This document shows, in pieces, positions 52,683-60,897 of a stretch of 64,000 nt of DNA (position 1 is the first letter of the stretch; the number at the start of each line of letters is the position of its first letter). This stretch comes from F1-120-MAGs238 sp964484185. GTDB taxonomy: Bacteria; Planctomycetota; Phycisphaerae; Phycisphaerales; UBA1924. The notes beneath the pieces are model-generated. The model ran no database searches and was not told where the DNA came from. It was given only the letters and a program-made list of their open reading frames with translations. The DNA is taken from positions 1 through 64,000 of the forward strand of contig CAZAEQ010000013.1 in NCBI GenBank assembly GCA_964484185.1, in the 5' to 3' direction. The position numbers and the translations under genes are program-made.

Positions 52683-53435
52683 ATGCTTCTCCCGCTTGCT
52701 GCATTCGCACTCCCCGAACACGCCTCTCAATCCGTTCTCGCCGGATCCGCAGTCATAGTCATTGACCTTTTACGCGCCTCAACAACTATTGCGACAGCAC
52801 TTGCAAATGGTGCCACGGAGATAATCCCAGTCCAGACTCCAGAACAGGCTTTTTCATTACGCAAATCGTCTGATCTCCTCGGAGGAGAACGCCACGGCAT
52901 CCGCATCGAGGGGTTCGATCTTGCAAATTCTCCGCTCGAATACACGCGTGCGCGAATGAGCCTCAGGCGTCTCATCTTTACTACAACCAATGGAACCCGC
53001 GCCATCTTTCATGCTCAGGCCGCTGGCGCAGCACTCATCACCATCGGATCGCTGGCAAACCTCTCGGCTCTTTCGCAGTTTCTTTCCAACATCGACCTTC
53101 CGATCAACATTCTCTGTGCTGGGACAGGCGGCAAAGTCTCCATGGAAGATTGCCTCGCCGCCGGCGCATTCATTGAGCGACTCACGAGTAACCCGGCGAG
53201 TTCTCGTCACACCATCGAGGCCGATGACCAGGCTCTCATCATGCTCAAACTCTGGCGCAATGAAAGCATCGGGCACGATCGCTTGTTCGAAACCGTTTCC
53301 ACCAGTGCAGGCGGCCGAAATCTCCTCGCTTTAGGGCTGAAGCTTGATATTCGCGAGTGCATCCGAGTCGACTCGCAACCTGTTGTACCGATCTTCAATT
53401 CAATGACAAAATCACTCACTGCTCACCAATACTAA
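52683..53435 (+). CDS. comB: 2-phosphosulfolactate phosphatase family (ComB)
   Basis: The ComB family removes phosphate from 2-phosphosulfolactate, known from coenzyme M synthesis and sulfolactate metabolism. The 250-residue protein has VIDLLRASTTIATALANGA, GGERHGIRIEGFDLANSPLEY, TTNGTRAIFHA and CAGTGGKVSMEDCLAAG, all core motifs. A planctomycete would not need coenzyme M, so the physiological substrate may differ. No ribosome site stands out before the ATG at 52683. Confidence 0.85.
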   Translation: MLLPLAAFALPEHASQSVLAGSAVIVIDLLRASTTIATALANGATEIIPVQTPEQAFSLRKSSDLLGGERHGIRIEGFDLANSPLEYTRARMSLRRLIFTTTNGTRAIFHAQAAGAALITIGSLANLSALSQFLSNIDLPINILCAGTGGKVSMEDCLAAGAFIERLTSNPASSRHTIEADDQALIMLKLWRNESIGHDRLFETVSTSAGGRNLLALGLKLDIRECIRVDSQPVVPIFNSMTKSLTAHQY

Positions 53436-53637
53436 CATACTCCTAATTGTAACGCCTGCCTTGAAGCACGACATTTGTGGTTCATCATCTGTCAGTTCAT
53501 GCTCAATTCCTTCACATTCGCATCCAACCAGCCAAGAATCGCCCAGACAATCCGAAAGCTCTTGCCGCCGCGAGGAATGTACGACATGGGAGGTTGTGCA
53601 CGCGGAGTCAGTTGCCCATTAAGGAAGGATCCGAATT

Positions 53638-54882
53638 ATGGCGCTTCCATCTCAGACCGATCGTTCAGGTGAATTAGGCCGCAGCGGTGCATCCGCTGGC
53701 GGAACAAAGGGCTTCGACCCAGTCGTTGTAGCGCTTGTGGTGCTCGTTGGCGCGTGCGCTGTTTTCGCTGGCGTTGCTGTGTTCAGAAATAAGACAGCGA
53801 CAGAGGCATTGCCGCCACTGGAAACTTCGGAAATCAAAACTGACTCCCCGATCAAAACTCCAGGGGATCAAACGCCCGTTGCAGCAATCACGAACCCCAC
53901 TACTCCCGCGCAGATCGATTCAAAGCCTTCGAACCCCGAGCCGGCGCCAGTGATTGTGAAGCAGGGAAATCCTCCGTCAACCAATCCGGCAATTACTCCA
54001 GTCACACAGAAGCCCACTCCAGTTGATGTCACAGGTGGCAACACAGTGGCAGCAAATCCGAACACTGCAGTACCGACTACTCAGCCGCTGCCCGCCACCG
54101 CGAGCGCCAGCGATGTCTTGGGAATGATCCAGAATGGCGAGGCCGAACTTCTCAAAGGGAACGTTCTCGCCGCGCGCACCATTCTTTCCAAGGCGCTGAT
54201 CGACTCCCGCTCGACCGCCGCGGATCACGCGATCGTGCGTGAAAAACTGACCAAGATCAATGACGACATCATGTTTGGAACCAAGATCATTCCAGGTGAT
54301 TCGACACTCGAAGAGTACAAAATTGTCCCTGGCGATCGTCTTGCCACGCTTCCAAAGAAGCTCCAACTTCCTATTTCCTGGGAGCTCATTGCTCGTATTA
54401 ACAAACTCTCTAACCCGGGCGCGCTTCGCATTGGCCAGATCTTGCGTGTCCCGCGCGGCCCGTTTCACGCGATCGTCCACAAGAGCGAATTTAAAGCCGA
54501 TGTCTTCGCGGGTTCCCCCGATGAGCCCGATCAATGGATTTTCATCCGGTCGTTCAATGTCGGCCTGGGTGAAAATGATGGCACACCAGTCGGCGACTTC
54601 ACCGTTCGCAACAAGATGAACGACCCTTCATGGGTGAACCCACGCACCGGCGAGCGATTTACCGCCAAAGACCCCAAGAACCCAATCGGCGAACGCTGGG
54701 TTGGCCTCGAAGGCGTTGGCCCATCTTCAAGCTACAAGGGCCTTGGCATTCACGGCACGATTGAACCCGACTCAATCGGACAAACTAAGAGCATGGGATG
54801 CATCCGCCTGGGCGATGAAGACGTGAAATGGGTATATGAGATGTTGATCGAAAAAATCAGCGTGGTCCAGATCAAGCAATAA
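53638..54882 (+). CDS. L,D-transpeptidase with LysM-like segment
   Basis: A 414-residue envelope enzyme. It has an N-terminal membrane anchor (VVVALVVLVGACAVFAGVAVF, about residues 27-50), a Pro/Thr-rich linker of about 100 residues and a helical repeat segment. A LysM-like stretch (EEYKIVPGDRLATLPKKL) and a YkuD domain with HGTIEP and SMGCIRL (catalytic Cys with His) complete it. It makes 3-3 peptidoglycan cross-links or anchors proteins. AAGGAAGGAT precedes the ATG at 53638. Its presence fits peptidoglycan in planctomycetes. A terminator follows at 54902. Confidence 0.9.
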   Translation: MALPSQTDRSGELGRSGASAGGTKGFDPVVVALVVLVGACAVFAGVAVFRNKTATEALPPLETSEIKTDSPIKTPGDQTPVAAITNPTTPAQIDSKPSNPEPAPVIVKQGNPPSTNPAITPVTQKPTPVDVTGGNTVAANPNTAVPTTQPLPATASASDVLGMIQNGEAELLKGNVLAARTILSKALIDSRSTAADHAIVREKLTKINDDIMFGTKIIPGDSTLEEYKIVPGDRLATLPKKLQLPISWELIARINKLSNPGALRIGQILRVPRGPFHAIVHKSEFKADVFAGSPDEPDQWIFIRSFNVGLGENDGTPVGDFTVRNKMNDPSWVNPRTGERFTAKDPKNPIGERWVGLEGVGPSSSYKGLGIHGTIEPDSIGQTKSMGCIRLGDEDVKWVYEMLIEKISVVQIKQ

Positions 54883-54901
54883 GCACACCTGACTCCACCT
54901 C

Positions 54902-54929
54902 AAAAGGCCGCATAACCGCGGCCTTTTTC
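54902..54929. terminator. Bidirectional terminator between convergent genes
   Basis: AAAAGGCCGC (54902-54911) pairs with GCGGCCTTTT (54918-54927) around ATAACC. With A residues before and T residues after, it can stop transcription of the transpeptidase on the plus strand and the PilZ genes on the minus strand. Confidence 0.9.
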
Positions 54930-54933
54930 ATGC

Positions 54934-56049
54934 TCATGCCGCACTCCATCTGCCGCCAGAATTCAACTGAACAACCAGCGGAACAGCGATCCCCGACAAC
55001 TGCTCACGGGTGAGTGGTCCCGCTCGATGTAAATGTGCATGCACATGTGCGGCGGCAAATGCAAGTTCGTCGAGCCCTGCATCACACGCTGCAACCTCAA
55101 TTGCCTGACAGATCGTTTCACAGACGCGTATGTCCCCATTGGCAACCGCTGCCTCAAACTCGGTTCGAAGTTGCTGCATGGTCCGAGTTGAGGGGGTTCC
55201 AGTTTCCGCCATTGCGTCTACGCGACTCATATGCAGCAATTCCGCCACAAAACGCGTGACGGATTCTTGTGTAAATGGCCGAATCACTACTCCCGCAAGA
55301 CCGCCGATACTCAATTGAATCATCCGGGCTTCGATACTCGTCAGCGCAACACCGCCCACTACAACACGCGACTCCTGGCGAATGGCTTTGCTCAGTTCCT
55401 TCAGTTGTTCGCGTGGGGCATCGATCAGGACCGCATCGCACCCCAGCGAAACCTGATGAATTAACGCACTTTCATCCGCCACACTCTTAAGAAGGAGCGG
55501 TGCCGATCGAAACCTCTCCCGCATTGCAGTTCTCTCTTCACGCGACTGGGAAAAGTGAATGAGTACTCCTCGAAGGTTGTTTGCGTCAATTTTTTCAAGC
55601 GCGCGTGGTTTGAGCTGAATTGAAGCGGGGACAAATTCTCGGAGATCAATTGGCCTCGCGAATTCCACTCCAACCTCATGCATCATTCCCGTGCGATGCG
55701 CACATCGAACAATCCGCCCGGTCACCACGCGTTTTGCAGGTCCTGGGATCGATACCGCGCACAGAGTCCCCGGCTGCAGATATGCGCAGTGCAAGAGGCT
55801 CATTCCCTGGCTTGAAATATTCCGGCATGCAAGCACCAGTGATTGATCAGGCTGCCCCTTGCGTATCACGACAAGTTCGACCGACTCTTTTCGAAAGGGC
55901 CACCGGACAAAACCTCTCCGCCGCGAATCAATCGTCGATTTCAGATCGAGCACATCAAGAACCTGTTCCAGGCCGCTCGCGGCGAGGCCCAGGCTGTTCA
56001 CCTTGCTCGAAAATCGAGATGGCCTGGGAGTAGACCCTTCCATTCGCAT
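54934..56049 (-). CDS. PilZ protein with degenerate receiver domain
   Basis: A 371-residue protein. A PilZ-like domain lies at about residues 45-155 (RRRGFVRWPF, the RxxxR-type c-di-GMP motif, then ACRNISSQGMSLLH with the D/N-x-S-x-x-G element). A receiver-like domain at about 165-280 has lost the acidic pair (IHFSQSREE against IEDSPMDS in the neighbour) and has Arg for the conserved Lys (VIRPFT), while an Asp remains in VLIDAP. A helical C-terminus follows. I start at the ATG at 56049, ten bases after the upstream stop; a GTG at 56091 would overlap it. It is a clear paralogue of the upstream gene. Confidence 0.75.
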   Translation of the reverse strand: MRMEGSTPRPSRFSSKVNSLGLAASGLEQVLDVLDLKSTIDSRRRGFVRWPFRKESVELVVIRKGQPDQSLVLACRNISSQGMSLLHCAYLQPGTLCAVSIPGPAKRVVTGRIVRCAHRTGMMHEVGVEFARPIDLREFVPASIQLKPRALEKIDANNLRGVLIHFSQSREERTAMRERFRSAPLLLKSVADESALIHQVSLGCDAVLIDAPREQLKELSKAIRQESRVVVGGVALTSIEARMIQLSIGGLAGVVIRPFTQESVTRFVAELLHMSRVDAMAETGTPSTRTMQQLRTEFEAAVANGDIRVCETICQAIEVAACDAGLDELAFAAAHVHAHLHRAGPLTREQLSGIAVPLVVQLNSGGRWSAA

Positions 56050-56059
56050 ATCCGGCCTC

Positions 56060-57226
56060 TCAGGAAAGTTCAGACTGTTTTTCAAATGCACTCATAAGAG
56101 CGGCGAGCTCCAGGATGGCGCCTTCGCAGCTCTCAGACTTTGCAAGTGCCGTGCCCGCCGCCTCCGCCAGTTTGGCGAGGTTCTCGAGTTCAAGTCGGCT
56201 CGCTGTGGCCGCGAGCCTGCTACACACTGCCCGCGCATCTTTGTGTTTTTTTTCCTGGACAAATTTCACAAGCAACTGTTTGCCCGCGACCAGTTCTTCG
56301 GCAAATGCGCTGTCCATCGCCTCGAGCGATTCGGCGTCGAGACCGCCATTGGTACGACTCGTCCACCTGGTCGAGAGCAGAAACTCTCCCAGTGCACGAT
56401 GCAATCGAACCTCGGTCAATGGCTTCAGCAGAAATGCGTTCGCGCCCATCTGCCAGAGAATCTCACGCATTGTTCTGGAGCTATCACTTGTCACCACAAT
56501 GATCGGCGCCGTTGTTCCACCTTCGCGAAGCCGGCGGACGATCTCGGGCGCATCTGCATCAGGAAGGTGGTAATCGCAGAGAATCACCGCGGTGTCCCGC
56601 TTGTTGACTGCCAGGGCTTCACCACAGCTTGCCGCGACTGTCAACGACACTTTGGTGGAGCGAAGGAAATGCTTGACCAGCTTGCTGTCCATCGGCGAGT
56701 CTTCAATGTAAAGCACGTTGCCGGAAATCTCTTCGGGGCTGATGGTCTCAAGCGTGTATCGCTCATCAAAAAGGTCAGGGCTGGAAAACTCATGAATGTC
56801 AATTGGTTTGTCAAAGCGGATTCCAATATCGTGCAGCACTCCGCCTTTGAACGTGCATCGCGAAATCGCGCCGCTGATTTCAACAATTCCCCGAGAGATG
56901 CTCCGCAGCCGCACACGAATGCGGGTTCCAGGGTGCAGAAAGCTTCGATGCAGGATACCGATTCCGCCGCACGAGAGATTTCGAGCCGCAACCCGCACCG
57001 ACGTCGTTCCGCCGCCGGAACTCAGTACCAGAAGCTCGAGGTGTGCTTCAGGAAATGGCCATCGAACAAATCCACGCTTAAGTTTCGTGTCTTTGGGCAG
57101 GGGAACGTCCAGCTTCTTGACAACCCCCTCGAGCGTTTTTTGATCGATGCCCAGCGAGTTCGCCCGCGCAGACGATGGCGCAACTTTGGCGGAAGACGGA
57201 TTGACATTTGGGCTTGATGCACTCAT
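56060..57226 (-). CDS. PilZ-receiver protein, paralogue with intact receiver
   Basis: A 388-residue protein with the same layout as its downstream neighbour. The PilZ part is KRGFVRWPF and RNLSCGGIGILH; the receiver (about residues 175-295) has VLYIEDSPMDS, phosphoacceptor Asp in VILCDYHLPD, Ser in VVTSDS and Lys in FLLKPLT, all intact. A C-terminal helical bundle (about 310-385) could be Hpt-like, but I find no clear phospho-histidine. Start at 57226 or 57259 is undecided. Together the pair likely integrates c-di-GMP with phosphorylation; the adjacent gene product may be a non-phosphorylated partner. Confidence 0.78.
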   Translation of the reverse strand: MSASSPNVNPSSAKVAPSSARANSLGIDQKTLEGVVKKLDVPLPKDTKLKRGFVRWPFPEAHLELLVLSSGGGTTSVRVAARNLSCGGIGILHRSFLHPGTRIRVRLRSISRGIVEISGAISRCTFKGGVLHDIGIRFDKPIDIHEFSSPDLFDERYTLETISPEEISGNVLYIEDSPMDSKLVKHFLRSTKVSLTVAASCGEALAVNKRDTAVILCDYHLPDADAPEIVRRLREGGTTAPIIVVTSDSSRTMREILWQMGANAFLLKPLTEVRLHRALGEFLLSTRWTSRTNGGLDAESLEAMDSAFAEELVAGKQLLVKFVQEKKHKDARAVCSRLAATASRLELENLAKLAEAAGTALAKSESCEGAILELAALMSAFEKQSELS

Positions 57227-57448
57227 TGGGGGGGTCCGATTGCGTAAGAAGTGACTCATACCGTTAATCGGCTTTCACATCCAAAGCCTCCCCTCGCTTT
57301 CGGTGATCTGCCCCACTCCGCTTGGCCCAACCGCCGCAGAATGCACAATCCGCACATACACACCTGGGACCTGAAAGAGTTATCGCTTATCCTGCCTCCA
57401 CCCGCCCCCGGTCCTATACTTTCTCAACTTTCAGTATCCTTTGAAACT

Positions 57449-58789
57449 ATGAATGCCACACTCTCAGAATCCCCGATTAAACCGCTGATCACACGCGACT
57501 CTCGCCTGGATGCCATCCAATCCAAGCTCAACCGCGGCGACCGTCTGTCCATCGAAGACGGCCGCATTCTCTTCGATACCCAGGACATCTGGTCGGTCCT
57601 GGCAATGGCCGACACCGTCCGCCGCCGCTTCCATGGCGATCGCGCGTATTACAACATCAACCGCCACCTGAATTACTCCAACATCTGCGCACTCTCATGC
57701 AAGTTCTGCGACTTCTATGCTCGCAAAGATGACGCCAAGGCGTACACCCGCGATCTCTCGTATATCCAGGATCAAGCCCGAGGGGCAGTTGATAGTGGCG
57801 CTACCGAGATGCACATCGTCGGTGGACTTCACCCGTACCTCCCCTTCTCCTACTACACCGACATGCTGCGAGGAATTAAGGAGGTTGCGCCCAACCTGCA
57901 CCTGAAAGCATTTACGGCAGTAGAGCTTGTGCACCTCGCCAAAATCTCAAAGGTGTACAAGGGAGCGACTGGCAGCGATGACAACGCAATCACCGCGCGG
58001 CGCGAGGCGATCAGATACATCTTGTCTGAACTTCAGGCCGCTGGTCTGGGCTCCCTGCCGGGCGGCGGAGCTGAAGTCTTTGATGACCGTGTGCATGATG
58101 AGGCGTTCAAAGGCAAGATCCGGTCTGATGTGTGGCTGACAGTTCACGATGTCGCGCATGAGCTTGGCATGAATTCAAATGCCACGATGCTGTATGGACA
58201 TATCGAGACACGCGATGATCGGCTGGTTCACCTAGACATGCTTCGCAAGGCGCAGGATACATCGCTCACGCGTCTGGGATATCAACCGAATGAAATTGGC
58301 GAAGTCACGCTGACCGCTCCGGGTACACCGCTTCCATTGGAAATGGCCGCCAAACGTGCAGCCAAGGGTCTGCCGGCGGCGGGGTATTTCCAGACACTTA
58401 TTCCGCTCCCGTTCTTTCCCGATGGCTCGGAACTTGAAAAGCTTGCTGGACCTTCGGGGCTGGAGAACTACCGCACGCTTGCGGTGGCCCGCCTCATGCT
58501 TGACAACTTCCCGCATCTCAAGGCATTCTGGATTATGCAGACATTGCCGATGGCGCAGGTCATGCTTCAGTCTGGCGCAGATGACATTGATGGGACGGTT
58601 GTCTGGTACGACATCACCCACGTCGGGGGCGCGAGCACGCACCAGGAAGTCAATGTTGGAACGCTTCAGAAGGCGATCCGCGAGGCAGGGTTCAAGCCGG
58701 TTGAGCGCGACACGCTGTACCGGCCCGTGATTCGCGATGGCAAAAATTGGTCCATCGCTGGCGCAGCCAACGTACACTCGCAGGCTTGA
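57449..58789 (+). CDS. mqnE: Aminofutalosine synthase
   Basis: A radical SAM enzyme that makes aminofutalosine from carboxyvinyloxybenzoate and SAM in the futalosine menaquinone pathway. The 446-residue chain has the cluster motif with cysteines 80, 84 and 87 in CALSCKFC, followed by MHIVGGLHPYLPF, TAVELVHLAKIS and LPGGGAEVFDDRV. The length is near 390-450 as expected. I start at the ATG at 57449; upstream frame up to 57251 has no support. The stop overlaps the start of the MFS gene. Confidence 0.93.
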   Translation: MNATLSESPIKPLITRDSRLDAIQSKLNRGDRLSIEDGRILFDTQDIWSVLAMADTVRRRFHGDRAYYNINRHLNYSNICALSCKFCDFYARKDDAKAYTRDLSYIQDQARGAVDSGATEMHIVGGLHPYLPFSYYTDMLRGIKEVAPNLHLKAFTAVELVHLAKISKVYKGATGSDDNAITARREAIRYILSELQAAGLGSLPGGGAEVFDDRVHDEAFKGKIRSDVWLTVHDVAHELGMNSNATMLYGHIETRDDRLVHLDMLRKAQDTSLTRLGYQPNEIGEVTLTAPGTPLPLEMAAKRAAKGLPAAGYFQTLIPLPFFPDGSELEKLAGPSGLENYRTLAVARLMLDNFPHLKAFWIMQTLPMAQVMLQSGADDIDGTVVWYDITHVGGASTHQEVNVGTLQKAIREAGFKPVERDTLYRPVIRDGKNWSIAGAANVHSQA

Positions 58790-60018
58790 GCACGCACGAT
58801 CCATACGCCGCACTTCGACTGTCAAACTTCCGCTGGTATTCCAGCGGTTTTTTTCTGTCCACGCTCGGGCATCAGATGCTCGCCGCCGCGATCGCGTGGG
58901 AGATCTACGAGCGGACCGGGTCGGAACTTCACCTGGGCTATGTTGGTCTTGCACGTGCACTTCCGGTTCTGATTCTCTCCCTTCTAGGCGGGCATGTTGC
59001 CGACAATTTCAATCGGCGATCAATCCTTACATTCACGCAGCTGGCATTCGCGGTCATTATGGCGGCACTCGCGATCTGGTCGCGCGAGGTTGGCCCACTA
59101 TGGATCGGGTATGTACTTCTCGCACTTCTGGGGTGTACGCGAGCGTTCAATGGTCCAGCGCGCGGGTCGTTCATGCCGCTGATCATTCCACAAGAAACGT
59201 TTCATAATGCAGTGACATGGAGCACTGGACTTTTCTATGTCAGTGGCGTGCTCGGACCCATTCTCGCCGGGTTGCTGTACGCAATGAGGCATACCGCATG
59301 GGAAACGTACACTATCTCCGCGCTCTTCATGTTGTTCTTTTGCCTGACTACGACGCGGGTGAATCCACTTGTGGAGCAGGCGCCGGCGAGTTCGGCTAAG
59401 TTCTCGCCAGGGACTCTCTTTGGTGGAATGTCATTTGTCTATCGCGATAAGCCGGTGTTTGGCGCGCTGGCGATTGACTGCATTGGGGTATTCCTGGGTG
59501 GCGCAGTCGCGCTGTTGCCGGTGTATGCCAAAGACATTCTGCATGTAGAGTCGACTGGCTACGGGTTGCTGAAGTCAGCGATATTTATGGGCTCGGTTGT
59601 CAGCGCGATTGTGCTGGCACATCGGCCGCCATTTAAGAATGCCGGGCGCACGTTCCTGATTGCGGTCGTGCTTTGGGCGCTTGCCGTGATTGGCTTTGGG
59701 TATTCGACCAATGCCTACTTTGCGTTCTTCTTCCTTTTCGTGCAGGGTGCAGTGGACAACATTTCGGTGGTCATCCGCCATGTGCTGGTGCAGATGCGGA
59801 CACCGGATTCGCTTCGGGGTCGGGTGTCGGCGGTGAACTCGATGTTCATTGATATCTCGAACGAATTGGGTGCGTTTGAATCTGGGCTGGTAGCGAACTG
59901 GTTTACGCCGCTGATTTCGGTTGTTTCTGGCGGCATCGGGACGCTGATTGTGGTTGGAATTGTCGCGGTTACGAACAAACCCCTGCGGGAATTAAAGACG
60001 ATTTTGCCACCAAAGTAG
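58786..60018 (+). CDS. MFS transporter, EntS-like
   Basis: A 410-residue major facilitator of the enterobactin-exporter type with about 12 helices. FRWYSSGFFLSTLGHQM begins the protein and the loop GGHVADNFNRRS is the conserved motif A between helices 2 and 3. The start is a TTG at 58786 that overlaps the mqnE stop (TTGA), so translation is coupled. The pairing could mean export of a pathway by-product or a siderophore, but coupling may also be accidental. Substrate unknown. Confidence 0.85.
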   Translation: MSTHDPYAALRLSNFRWYSSGFFLSTLGHQMLAAAIAWEIYERTGSELHLGYVGLARALPVLILSLLGGHVADNFNRRSILTFTQLAFAVIMAALAIWSREVGPLWIGYVLLALLGCTRAFNGPARGSFMPLIIPQETFHNAVTWSTGLFYVSGVLGPILAGLLYAMRHTAWETYTISALFMLFFCLTTTRVNPLVEQAPASSAKFSPGTLFGGMSFVYRDKPVFGALAIDCIGVFLGGAVALLPVYAKDILHVESTGYGLLKSAIFMGSVVSAIVLAHRPPFKNAGRTFLIAVVLWALAVIGFGYSTNAYFAFFFLFVQGAVDNISVVIRHVLVQMRTPDSLRGRVSAVNSMFIDISNELGAFESGLVANWFTPLISVVSGGIGTLIVVGIVAVTNKPLRELKTILPPK

Positions 60019-60115
60019 CGATTTTCGGGGCAAACGGTGTGATTGGGTGGCAGGTTTGAGGACGTGTGGCATATTTGAGTTCACGTACATCTATCTATTT
60101 TTTCGTGGAGTTGTT

Positions 60116-60694
60116 ATGCGCGTTTTGAAGTCGATGGTTGCCGGATGTGTTGCCCTTGTTGCTGGATCTGCGATTGCTCAGCCCATATTGACTGCTTCGA
60201 TCGCGGTTGACAACGTGTTCAATGCCTATATCAGTCAGGATCAGAATACCCAGGGAACACTGTTCCTGAGCGGCTTTAACTGGCAGCAGACATACAGCGG
60301 ATCTGTCGCGCTTGAGACCGGCGGCACCTACTACATCCACATCGAAGCTGTTGACCAGGGCCCACCGGCGATGTTCATTGGCCAGTTCAGCCTCAGCAAT
60401 ACTGATGCTTCTTTTATTAACGGAACGCAAGGACTGCTTACGAACGTTGCGGACTGGCAGTGCAATACCACTGGCTGGGCTTCGGCGTTTGGCGCTCCTA
60501 CCGATGTTGGGGGAAACGCTGGTGGCGCCACGTGGGGAACGCGGCCAGACATCAGCTTGGACGCTCGCTATCTGTGGAACGCTGCAGGCAGTTCGACGAC
60601 CTATTTCACCACCAGCATTCGCGTGATTCCGGCGCCCGGCGCGGGACTTGCGATGATTGGCGGGCTTGTGATTGCGGGCCGTCGGCGGCGGTAA
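60116..60694 (+). CDS. Secreted protein with VIPAPG-type sorting tail
   Basis: A 192-residue exported protein: signal peptide (SMVAGCVALVAGSAIAQ), a beta-rich middle (about residues 20-165) reminiscent of PPC/lectin-like modules with AVDNVFNAYISQ, and a tail RVIPAPGAGLAMIGGLVIAGRRRR, the PEP-CTERM-like triad with AP in place of EP. GGAG precedes the ATG at 60116. A terminator follows. The gene stands alone. Confidence 0.75.
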   Translation: MRVLKSMVAGCVALVAGSAIAQPILTASIAVDNVFNAYISQDQNTQGTLFLSGFNWQQTYSGSVALETGGTYYIHIEAVDQGPPAMFIGQFSLSNTDASFINGTQGLLTNVADWQCNTTGWASAFGAPTDVGGNAGGATWGTRPDISLDARYLWNAAGSSTTYFTTSIRVIPAPGAGLAMIGGLVIAGRRRR

Positions 60695-60731
60695 ACAAGG
60701 TTGATATTTGGTTTTCAAAGACATTTTTGAG

Positions 60732-60760
60732 AAACGGCTGCCTCGGCGGCCGTTTTTCTT
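60732..60760 (+). terminator. Intrinsic terminator after the sorted-protein gene
   Basis: AAACGGC pairs with GCCGTTT, with an inner GCC/GGC extension across single-base mismatches, followed by TTTTTCTT. It lies 38 bases after the stop. Confidence 0.85.
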
Positions 60761-60765
60761 TTGAC

Positions 60766-60897
60766 GTTCGAAGAAGCTGCACTCCTTCAGAGTGCGATCC
60801 CAATGCCTTCTTCCTGGGGTCGCGGCCGAGGCGGCCTTGACCCCAGGCTAAATAATTTCAGGCTTTCAGCCTGAACAGACGAAGCCGTCTGTTGAAA
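60766..60897. repeat. Intergenic repeat block next to mutS
   Basis: Three short palindromes in a row: GCACTCCTTCAGAGTGC (about 60778-60794), CTGGGGTCGCGG with CTTGACCCCAG (about 60824-60846), and TTTCAGGCTTTCAGCCTGAA (about 60857-60877). This fits a REP-like block common in planctomycete gaps. Confidence 0.6.
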
